Positions 1-5,033 are shown, counted from the stretch's first letter. The stretch: DNA of 5,056 nucleotides from Candidatus Bathyarchaeota archaeon (GCA_007050895.1 SMYP01000037.1:21924-26979), one strand, 5' to 3'. Notes: a model not told the origin generated them from the letters alone. Numbers and translations are program-made.

Positions 1-15
1 TTATAACCAGTTCAG

Positions 16-528
16 TTGAATAGTAATAGTGTGGTGAAATTCGTGGCTGTACCTTCAGAATTCTTTACTTCTCTGCTTCTTTGGTTTGTTCGTGCTTTTA
101 TTTCAAGTGTAATTTGTTTGGCTATCGGATTTATTGCCATTAAGAGTTTAACACATTTGACTACGAAGATTTCCGAGTTTAAAATTATTAGGGAGGATCC
201 GGTTGCCACGAGTCTTTTTGTGAGTGGGTTTCTGATTTTTGCTGGGCTAGTTGTCTATGGATCGATGGTTAATCCGTTTTTTTTAGGTCAATCAGTGATT
301 GTTGGTTCTTATTTTAATTTGCAGCGGCTTTTGGTAGTGGTGTTGAGTTTTTTCGTGAGTTTGTTTTTTGGATGGCTTTTCTATTTTGTTTTTGCTAAAT
401 TGACTCCTTTTGGAGTAGATTTAGATAATATAAATACATCTCCTGTGGCGGTTGGGATTTTTCTTTTTGGTTATGAAGTGTTTCTGGGTTTAATTGTTTA
501 TGGGGCACTCATGATACCTTTGGGCTGA
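16..528 (+). CDS. Four-helix membrane protein with internal duplication, DUF350/YjfL-like
   Basis: This is a 170-aa integral membrane protein of unknown biochemical role. Hydrophobic segments lie at about residues 20-46, 64-88, 102-127 and 143-168. The protein is two copies of one half-unit: a helix, a short polar linker, then a [D/S]PVA motif followed by a glycine-rich helix ending VYG. Residues 61-84 and 141-164 match at 11 of 24 positions, including PVA, G71/G151, F75/F155, GL and VYG. This pattern (helix, linker, N/D-x-A, G-rich helix, repeated) resembles DUF350 proteins such as E. coli YjfL; that assignment is from memory of the family. The frame opens after a TAA at 4-6. The TTG start at 16 is uncertain: GTG codons at 31, 34 and 43 are alternatives and none has a clear Shine-Dalgarno site. 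The next gene begins 7 nt after the stop, so the two are probably cotranscribed. The promoter lies outside the window. Confidence 0.8.
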   Translation: MNSNSVVKFVAVPSEFFTSLLLWFVRAFISSVICLAIGFIAIKSLTHLTTKISEFKIIREDPVATSLFVSGFLIFAGLVVYGSMVNPFFLGQSVIVGSYFNLQRLLVVVLSFFVSLFFGWLFYFVFAKLTPFGVDLDNINTSPVAVGIFLFGYEVFLGLIVYGALMIPLG

Positions 529-535
529 AGAGGTC

Positions 536-1612
536 ATGTTTGGAACGAGAACGTCCTTGGCTTTTCTAATTGCTATTTTTATTTTTGCCTGCTTTGATGT
601 TACTTGTGGAGTGCCTAGTGGAGGTAAATATCCGCCGGAGTTTACTTTGCGCTCTGGGCAGTGGTATGACAGTTGGGGTTTTAATAGAAATTACTTTGGT
701 GGAGATGATGGATTCTTGCCTAATGTTGCTTATGAATCTGTTGGTTCGGAAAGAGAATTAGCCTATAGTTTAGGTGAATGGTTCAAGCTTAATTATCCTA
801 AGAAGGTGGAGCGCGCTGAGGCTATTCTTTCTTACGTACAGAGTTGGACGGATTACGGTTATGACGAGGATAATGTGGTTATGCTCGGGGAGCCTCAAGT
901 AGAGTGGGCATGGAATGCAGACGAATTGGCTCACATGTTTGATGAGGCTACATTGACTGTGGCGATAGGAGATTGTGAGGATTTGGCTTTCTTATGTTCA
1001 ACCATTTATTTGGCTGCTGGTTTTGATGTAGTTTTGGTCTCGCCACCTGGGCATGTGGCTTTAATGATTTGGCTTCCAGAATATGACAACGCTAATTATT
1101 ATTGGGATATTTTGGGTGATGGGCGGGAGTATGGTTGGATCTGGGTTGAGGCTACTGCCGAGGAGAATCCTCTTGGTTGGACTCCTCCTGATTTTGATGA
1201 TGGGGACTTTGAAGTTTTCTTGCTTGGATTTTCAGAGTTTAATGTGATTATGTTTCCGAGTTATCCTGAAGCGGAAGATGACGTAGCCGTAAGGGCTAGC
1301 ATCACTAGTGCGCGGGGTATAGTGACTGAGGTTTGGTTGAATTATACTGTTGAGAACGTTCAGCAGGTCATTCCGATGGTGACTCTTGGTTCGTTTTTTG
1401 AAGCGATTATTCCTAGGCAGGCGGAGGGAACTAGAGTTGTCTGCGTTATTACTGCGGTTGATAGTGAAGGATTCTTTAGAGAGAGCACTTTTGATTATGT
1501 GGTGGGGCAGGATTCTCAGATTCCACCTTATGTTTTTGAGATAGCTGTTGTGCTTTTAGTAATTGTGGTAATTGTGATTTTGTTGAATCGCAGTAGATTG
1601 AGTTCACAATAA
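536..1612 (+). CDS. Secreted, membrane-anchored transglutaminase-like protein with Ig-like domain
   Basis: This is a 358-aa protein predicted to sit on the outer face of the membrane. Residues 1-24 form a signal peptide (Arg5, then a hydrophobic run at 8-20). A transglutaminase-like cysteine-protease fold covers about 90-215: the nucleophile is Cys147 in GDCEDLAFL, the histidine is His173 in PPGHVALMIW, and the third residue is probably Glu205 in WIWVEAT, where Asp is more usual. Residues about 247-323 look like an Ig-like beta domain (IPRQAEGTRV and ITAVDSEGFF are typical strand and turn motifs). A transmembrane helix at 332-350 and a short Arg-containing tail follow, giving a type I topology. 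Such domains cleave or cross-link peptide or amide bonds; the substrate here cannot be told. The ATG is 7 nt after the upstream membrane-protein stop. The only Shine-Dalgarno-like stretch, GAGGT at 530-534, is just 1 nt from the ATG, so translational coupling is likely. A TTG at 557 is a poorer start because it loses the signal-peptide arginine. Confidence 0.9.
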   Translation: MFGTRTSLAFLIAIFIFACFDVTCGVPSGGKYPPEFTLRSGQWYDSWGFNRNYFGGDDGFLPNVAYESVGSERELAYSLGEWFKLNYPKKVERAEAILSYVQSWTDYGYDEDNVVMLGEPQVEWAWNADELAHMFDEATLTVAIGDCEDLAFLCSTIYLAAGFDVVLVSPPGHVALMIWLPEYDNANYYWDILGDGREYGWIWVEATAEENPLGWTPPDFDDGDFEVFLLGFSEFNVIMFPSYPEAEDDVAVRASITSARGIVTEVWLNYTVENVQQVIPMVTLGSFFEAIIPRQAEGTRVVCVITAVDSEGFFRESTFDYVVGQDSQIPPYVFEIAVVLLVIVVIVILLNRSRLSSQ

Positions 1613-1649
1613 ATTTTGCTACTAGAATTAAAAATAATAGACAATGCTG

Positions 1650-1677
1650 CCAACGAAAGAGAAAAGATAATCGTTGG
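1650..1677. repeat. Inverted repeat / hairpin after the transglutaminase gene
   Basis: Perfect 7-bp arms CCAACGA (1650-1656) and TCGTTGG (1671-1677) surround a 14-nt purine-rich loop. It begins 38 nt past the stop of the plus-strand operon. No T-run follows it on the plus strand, so it is not a textbook terminator. It could be a 3'-end processing or stability hairpin, or a chance repeat. Confidence 0.35.
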
Positions 1678-1680
1678 GGA

Positions 1681-1866
1681 TTAATTCCAATCCAACTCGA
1701 GAATTGATATATTCTCTACTTTCCAATTAAACTTGAAGAACTTGGAAATAGGTTTTTTATTTCTATCGTATTGAAACTTGGACCTCTTTAATTGTTCAAC
1801 TCTCGAAACTGATAAAATAAGATTTCCACGATCAAGTATGCAAAACCGCAACAAGTTGTTAGTCAA
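1681..1866 (-). CDS. Doubtful small open frame or gene remnant
   Basis: A TTG-initiated frame of 61 codons on the minus strand. The same frame stays open upstream to a TAA at 1965-1963 but contains no ATG. The product is basic and hydrophilic, with an aromatic C-terminal part containing KFFKFNWKVENISILELDW, which reads more like protein than random AT-rich sequence. I do not recognise a family, see no Shine-Dalgarno site, and the upstream extension runs into the T-rich stretch preceding padR. It may be the 3' end of a decayed gene, a small species-specific gene, or nothing. The rest of 1613-2020 holds no other gene I can support. Confidence 0.2.
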   Translation of the reverse strand: MTNNLLRFCILDRGNLILSVSRVEQLKRSKFQYDRNKKPISKFFKFNWKVENISILELDWN

Positions 1867-2025
1867 TTTACGTCTTCTGATATTGTTCCTGTGAATTTTT
1901 AGTTTATCTGTTGAACAGTTGGTTTTTTGGCTGTTTGTACCTGGCTTTTTCAGGATATAACCTTAGTTTTTTGCTGTTTTGCAAGTTTTTGTTATGTTTG
2001 TGTATGCTAATTGTATGTATGAACA

Positions 2026-2033
2026 TTTATATG
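2026..2033 (+). promoter_or_regulatory. Probable archaeal TATA box of padR
   Basis: TTTATATG, preceded by a purine-containing GAACA where a BRE would lie, matches the archaeal TATA consensus. Transcription would be expected to start about 22-27 bp downstream of its centre, near 2052-2058. That gives a leader of about 70 nt to the ATG at 2125, or about 30 nt to the ATG at 2086. It is the best TATA candidate upstream of padR, and the operator-like palindromes begin just past the inferred start site. Confidence 0.5.
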
Positions 2034-2060
2034 GTTGTTTATGCAGTAATAAGTCATAAG

Positions 2061-2082
2061 ATATGTCTCAAAAGGGACATAT
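2061..2082. promoter_or_regulatory. Operator-like palindrome 1 upstream of padR
   Basis: Arms ATATGTCTC and GGGACATAT surround a central AAAA. Eight of nine positions are complementary in DNA, and all nine pair in RNA if one U-G wobble is allowed. It contains ATGT and ACAT half-sites, the element reported for operators of several PadR-family repressors. It lies immediately downstream of the expected transcription start, where a bound repressor would block RNA polymerase. Binding by this PadR is inferred. Confidence 0.5.
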
Positions 2083-2107
2083 TGTATGTCTGTAGAACAA
2101 ACATACA
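2083..2107. promoter_or_regulatory. Operator-like palindrome 2 upstream of padR
   Basis: Outer arms TGTATGT (2083-2089) and ACATACA (2101-2107) are perfectly complementary. Inner triplets TGT (2091-2093) and ACA (2097-2099) share the same centre at 2095. It again has ATGT and ACAT half-sites, here 11 nt apart instead of 10. Its left half repeats the TATGTCT of palindrome 1 exactly 23 bp downstream, about two helical turns. It directly abuts palindrome 1, suggesting a tandem operator. Confidence 0.45.
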
Positions 2108-2124
2108 GAGGAAGAGTAAAAAAA

Positions 2125-2544
2125 ATGACCAACATTCAAAGAGAAGTTCAAACAAAACTCGCTAAGGGTTTGCTAGATTTGATAGTTTTGCAGTTTCTAA
2201 ATTCTCAGCCTATGCATGGCTACCAAATAATCACTAAAATCCGTAGAAGTTTTGGTGTTTACTTTGGTCCAAGCACGGTTTATCCTCTTTTGGCGTCTTT
2301 AGAGAAGAAGGGTCATGTGGTGAGTAGTTGGAATATGGATAGCGAGAGACCTAGAAAGGTGTATGAATTGACAAGTCAAGGAAAGAACATGTTGGACTTC
2401 ACTGAAAATTCGCTTAATTTGATGTGCAAAAAAATGGGGAATGATAATTCAGCTGCGCTTGAGGTTTCAGTGATGGGAAGCACTAGAAATTCGATTCGCC
2501 TTCAAAACAGATCGACTTTGTCTCGTGCTTCTTTGAATCTGTAG
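2125..2544 (+). CDS. PadR-family winged-helix transcriptional regulator
   Basis: A 139-aa DNA-binding repressor of the short PadR type. The N-terminal helix (about 5-26, with KGLLDLIVLQFL) leads into the family signature HGYQI at 31-35. The recognition helix region FGPSTVYPLLASLEKKGHV covers 47-65, and a beta wing follows with RPRKVYELTSQGK at about 75-87. The helix after it (88-104) would dimerise. The last 35 residues are Ser/Asn/Arg-rich and unlike the usual coiled tail. I prefer the ATG at 2125 because the N-terminus then has normal PadR length and both palindromes fall in the leader; GAGG at 2108-2111 is a distant Shine-Dalgarno site (13 nt). An ATG at 2086 would add 13 residues and put palindrome 2 inside the gene. 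PadR proteins usually repress themselves and a neighbouring transporter or stress gene and often sense small hydrophobic ligands; no such target is visible here. Confidence 0.9.
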   Translation: MTNIQREVQTKLAKGLLDLIVLQFLNSQPMHGYQIITKIRRSFGVYFGPSTVYPLLASLEKKGHVVSSWNMDSERPRKVYELTSQGKNMLDFTENSLNLMCKKMGNDNSAALEVSVMGSTRNSIRLQNRSTLSRASLNL

Positions 2545-2597
2545 AGCACTCGTAGCTATGGAAAATCTCCTTTATGGATTGAATCCTACCCATCTAA

Positions 2598-2621
2598 GGT
2601 TAGAACTCTAACCCTTCTTCC
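2598..2621 (+). terminator. Hairpin with pyrimidine tail after padR
   Basis: GGTTAG (2598-2603) and CTAACC (2608-2613) form a 6-bp stem around an AACT tetraloop, followed by CTTCTTCC. It lies 53 nt past the padR stop. The tail is pyrimidine-rich but not a pure T-run, so a terminator is plausible but unproven. The rest of 2545-2683 shows nothing else I can support. Confidence 0.3.
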
Positions 2622-2683
2622 AATCTACATGGAATTGAAAACTGCAATATTAGAAAACTAGCCTACTATTCAAACAATAAATC

Positions 2684-3030
2684 TTAGCTGAATCTCTTGA
2701 ATACATTCAAAACCAGAAATTCAGATATTATGAATGCTATTTTTTGGCAAAATCCCAATCTTACCATGCTTTCCACACTGATTTGAGTGTGCACTTCTTT
2801 CATTATCAGCTTTTAACTTTACTATATCAGCCATTTCAGTCAATCTTGAGTTGTTCATTAACCATTCATACTTGGAAAGAACATCCAGAACGTGCAGGAT
2901 ATCATGCCATATAACTGGCGCTTTGACTATCTTGGAATCCACTCCCATATAAAACATGTACCCTGACCTTCCAATGTAAGAGAGTCGAACACTGCTTTCC
3001 CTTTTTTCTTTGATTAGCCATCACCTGCAT
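2684..3030 (-). pseudogene. Decayed C-terminus of a prenyltransferase/terpene-cyclase-like toroid protein
   Basis: The best open stretch (2957 to 2721) encodes KAPVIWHDILHVLDVLSKY followed by RLTEMADIVKLKADNE, the pattern of archaeal prenyltransferase- or squalene-cyclase-like alpha/alpha-toroid proteins (family recalled, not searched). The expected continuation is found by changing frame. From 2781 to 2740 a second frame reads SVWKAW, a TAA at 2763-2761 where Lys is expected, then DWDFAKK and TAG. From 2725 to 2684 the third frame reads SEFLVLNVFKRFS and a stop, resembling the usual C-terminal end. Upstream, the frame starting at 3030 or 3021 reads MANQRKKGKQC and also needs a shift to join. 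At least two indels plus nonsense codons make a functional product implausible. Only the last hundred or so residues remain; full-length relatives are longer. Confidence 0.6.
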
Positions 3031-3055
3031 TGAGGAGTTGGAAAATTGAGTAGAT

Positions 3056-3075
3056 AAAAAGATGCTTCAAGCATC
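3056..3075 (-). terminator. Candidate terminator of the PAS-DUF835 gene
   Basis: A perfect inverted repeat, GATGCTT and AAGCATC around one base (3061-3075), is followed directly on the minus strand by TTTTT (3060-3056). It lies 75 nt past the stop of the sensor gene. A stem plus T-run is compatible with termination; in archaea the T-run is the more important part. Confidence 0.4.
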
Positions 3076-3149
3076 ACTGATATCAAAACGGGGGTTTTCA
3101 CTGCTAAGCTAGCTAAGCGATAGCCAAATACAAAAGCGCGCTCATTTTT

Positions 3150-4781
3150 TTAGTTTAGCAGTTTTAATTCGCTGGTTAGAAGACCCTTTTCTCGGGAGTC
3201 AAGAGTTGCCAAGTTTATTGGGACAAGAAGTGTAGCTCCAGCTTCTAAGAACTCAAAACGTTTTTCCTGAATCATCATAAATACAGCATTGAAACCAAAA
3301 CGGCTGATAAGATACTCAAGGCCACCCAAGACAACGATTCCCCCGCCGTTTTTGAGGAATTTTGTTATTGATATTGCAATATCTTGCAGGTTATTTACAG
3401 CTTTGAATTCTCCTATTGGTATTCCCGAAAGCAGAACTATATCGTCTTGTTTGAAGTTATAATCCTTGATCAAAGAATCTGGATTTTCTCTTACGATAAA
3501 CATACCTTTCACCTTTTGACTGGTTAGGTCAAATGCTATTTTTAGGCTTTGATGAGTTGAACCTATTAGGTAGCTTTCACCAGCTTTTACTCCGCTTAAA
3601 CTATAAGCAATGTCTTTAAGCCTTTTTTCCAGTTTCGTCTGTTCAGTAATATCTTGAATCATAGAAAGAACTCCGTTTGGGTTGCCTTTTTCATCTCTTA
3701 AGAGTATGTTTGTCCAGGTGCAAGTGATTTTTTTGCCATTCTTGGTAGTATTTTCTTCGACAAAAATTGTTTGTCCCTCGTTCAGAAGTTGGGTCCAAGT
3801 TCTTTTAATTGGACATTGACCTTGTGTTAGCGAAAATAAGTCTTCAGGGCTTCTATCCAAAAATTCTGAGTCTGTGAAACCGAACATTTGGGTAGCTTTG
3901 GGATTCCAAGTTCTTATTTTGCAGTTTTTATCCCATGCAATAAGCGCTAATGGTAATCGAATAATTAGCTGCTCCAAGTATTTTTTTGTATTGTTAAGCT
4001 CCATATCGCAAAGGGCTCCAAACTCCTCCAGTTTTTTCTGCATTTCTTTGCGTTCAGTTATGTCTCTTGCTAGAAAAACCGCGGAAATTATTTTGTTTTC
4101 CGCATAAATGGGTGATACACTTACTTCATAGATTCTTGACTCACCATTTGGTCCTGGTCCCTGCGACTCGTATTTGGTTGCCTCGCCGTGTTCGTAAACT
4201 CCTTTTAGAGCATTTTTAACAGTTGACATCTGATTTGGAGGAACGAAATCAAAAACGGTTGACTTAAGAACTTGTTCTTGTGTGAGATTAGGCATAATAT
4301 GATTGATGTAAGTAATTTTACCAGACTTATCAGCTTCAAGTATAGTATCCGCCATACTTTCAGCGATTCCACGGTATCGCCCCTCACTTATTTTTAATGC
4401 ATCCTCAACTTTCTTGCGTTCATGAATCTCGCGTGTCACAACAACTATCATATGATCTCCTTTGGGAGTTTGAATTGCTTTAGTCGCAACATCGCTCCAT
4501 ACATATTCGCCATTCTTTTTCCTTATGCGAAACTCGATCGAACGAAATTCCTTTCCTTTTAGCAACATTTCAAGGCGAGATTTGTGGGCAGAAATGTCTT
4601 CGGGGTGAAAAAACTCAAAAGCATTATGACCTTCAAGTTCATCTTTCTTGTATCCGAAAAGGCTCTCCGCAGAGGGTGACGTGTAAATAAGATTAAGTTT
4701 TTCGTCACATAAGATTAATGCATCCATTGCATTCTCAACTAGTATGCGATAGATTTCTTTTTCCTTTGAATTGTCACCCAT
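3150..4781 (-). CDS. Triple-PAS sensory protein with C-terminal DUF835 domain
   Basis: A 543-aa protein with no membrane helix or signal peptide, so a cytoplasmic sensor. PAS/PAC 1 spans about 9-124 (YTSPSAESLFGY at 33-44, RKKNGEYVW at 87-95, VTREIHERK at 115-123). PAS/PAC 2 spans about 131-245 (LEADKSGKITYIN at 148-160, ARDITERK at 238-245). PAS/PAC 3 spans about 265-385 (WNPKATQMFGFT at 292-303, IQDITEQTKLE at 375-385). A DUF835 domain covers about 400-540 (GESYLI at 401-406, RENPDSL at 431-437, VLGGLEYLISRFGF at 484-497). PAS domains bind small ligands or cofactors such as haem or flavin, or mediate dimerisation. DUF835 is common at the C-terminus of archaeal PAS proteins and its function is unknown. 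No HisKA, HATPase, GGDEF or methyl-accepting module is present, so output must be by protein contact or through DUF835. The ATG at 4781 has AAGGAG at 4800-4795, 13 nt away. The gene stands alone, convergent with padR. Confidence 0.92.
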   Translation of the reverse strand: MGDNSKEKEIYRILVENAMDALILCDEKLNLIYTSPSAESLFGYKKDELEGHNAFEFFHPEDISAHKSRLEMLLKGKEFRSIEFRIRKKNGEYVWSDVATKAIQTPKGDHMIVVVTREIHERKKVEDALKISEGRYRGIAESMADTILEADKSGKITYINHIMPNLTQEQVLKSTVFDFVPPNQMSTVKNALKGVYEHGEATKYESQGPGPNGESRIYEVSVSPIYAENKIISAVFLARDITERKEMQKKLEEFGALCDMELNNTKKYLEQLIIRLPLALIAWDKNCKIRTWNPKATQMFGFTDSEFLDRSPEDLFSLTQGQCPIKRTWTQLLNEGQTIFVEENTTKNGKKITCTWTNILLRDEKGNPNGVLSMIQDITEQTKLEKRLKDIAYSLSGVKAGESYLIGSTHQSLKIAFDLTSQKVKGMFIVRENPDSLIKDYNFKQDDIVLLSGIPIGEFKAVNNLQDIAISITKFLKNGGGIVVLGGLEYLISRFGFNAVFMMIQEKRFEFLEAGATLLVPINLATLDSREKGLLTSELKLLN

Positions 4782-4794
4782 AATAAATCAAAAT

Positions 4795-4800
4795 CTCCTT
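4795..4800 (-). promoter_or_regulatory. Ribosome binding site of the PAS-DUF835 gene
   Basis: AAGGAG on the minus strand is a strong Shine-Dalgarno match, but its spacing to the ATG at 4781 is long at 13 nt. Its first two bases overlap the 3' arm of the adjacent inverted repeat. No nearer ATG, GTG or TTG in this frame fits better, so the start at 4781 stands. Confidence 0.5.
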
Positions 4801-4822
4801 TATCTTACTCTTTTAAGATAAA
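4799..4822. promoter_or_regulatory. Perfect inverted repeat upstream of the PAS-DUF835 gene
   Basis: Arms TTTATCTT (4799-4806) and AAGATAAA (4815-4822) are perfectly complementary over 8 bp with an 8-nt spacer. On the minus strand the second arm runs into the AAGGAG ribosome binding site. It could be a protein operator near the transcription start or an AU-rich leader hairpin affecting ribosome access. Confidence 0.4.
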
Positions 4823-4840
4823 ATGATGTAACGACCTAAA

Positions 4841-4850
4841 AAATTTATGT
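4841..4850 (-). promoter_or_regulatory. Possible TATA box of the PAS-DUF835 gene
   Basis: The minus strand reads ACATAAATTT here. A start site about 25 bp downstream would fall near 4820, at the edge of the 4799-4822 inverted repeat, giving a leader of about 40 nt. The region is so AT-rich that other TATA-like strings, including one inside the repeat, compete with it. Confidence 0.25.
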
Positions 4851-4967
4851 ATTTTTATGAAAAAGCATAATCTGGCTTTATCTTTGATAAATGTGGGTTA
4901 ATGCTAGTTCTAGTTGGTTGAGCAACACTGCAAGCTGATCCTCGGATTAGAAATTCGAAATTTAGTT

Positions 4968-4995
4968 TTTTCTATTTGATACGAAAAATAGAAAA
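4968..4995. repeat. AT-rich inverted repeat with 10-bp arms
   Basis: TTTTCTATTT (4968-4977) and AAATAGAAAA (4986-4995) are perfectly complementary around an 8-nt spacer. No gene I can support covers 4782-5056. This repeat may be an operator or terminator for a gene beyond the right edge, or a by-product of AT-rich composition. Confidence 0.35.
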
Positions 4996-5012
4996 TTATT
5001 AACACCCCACGT

Positions 5013-5033
5013 TTATAGCTTATAGTTTATAGG
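5013..5033. repeat. Three tandem TTATAG-N heptamers
   Basis: TTATAGC, TTATAGT and TTATAGG follow one another with an exact 7-bp period. The copies resemble TATA elements and may belong to a promoter for a gene beyond the window, on either strand. Confidence 0.35.

Noticed and set aside
12..209. Minus-strand open frame opposite the first gene
   Set aside because: It lies fully antisense to the well-supported membrane-protein gene and shows no family pattern.
570..761. Plus-strand frame inside the transglutaminase gene
   Set aside because: Shadow of the real frame; Leu/Met-rich and without recognisable domain.
1908..1918. CTGTT-G-AACAG palindrome
   Set aside because: Only 11 bp, far from any supported promoter, with no second copy.
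1911..2165. Plus-strand open frame of 84 codons overlapping the padR promoter and start
   Set aside because: Its hydrophobic, Cys/Leu/Phe-rich translation comes from a T-rich non-coding stretch, and it runs through the TATA box, both palindromes and the padR N-terminus in another frame.
2721..2957. The 78-codon minus-strand frame as a functional small gene
   Set aside because: Its continuation is found in two other frames with nonsense codons, and family similarity begins upstream of its ATG, so it is the longest open piece of a pseudogene.
3088..3119. Small symmetric elements (AAAAC/GTTTT around GGGG, and the GCTAAGC direct repeat with AGCTAGCT)
   Set aside because: Short, isolated and without positional logic relative to a gene; expected by chance in AT-rich sequence.
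3874..4107. Plus-strand frame opposite the third PAS domain
   Set aside because: Antisense shadow of a clearly coding PAS region.
4205..4387. Minus-strand 60-codon frame inside the sensor gene
   Set aside because: Out-of-frame shadow of the second PAS domain.
4896..4965. tRNA-like stretch with a D-arm look (GTTC, TAGTTGGTT, GAGC) and a later TTCGAAA resembling a T-loop
   Set aside because: The T-stem has only three pairs, no acceptor stem pairs across the ends, and no proper anticodon stem can be drawn; at most a chance likeness or a decayed tRNA.
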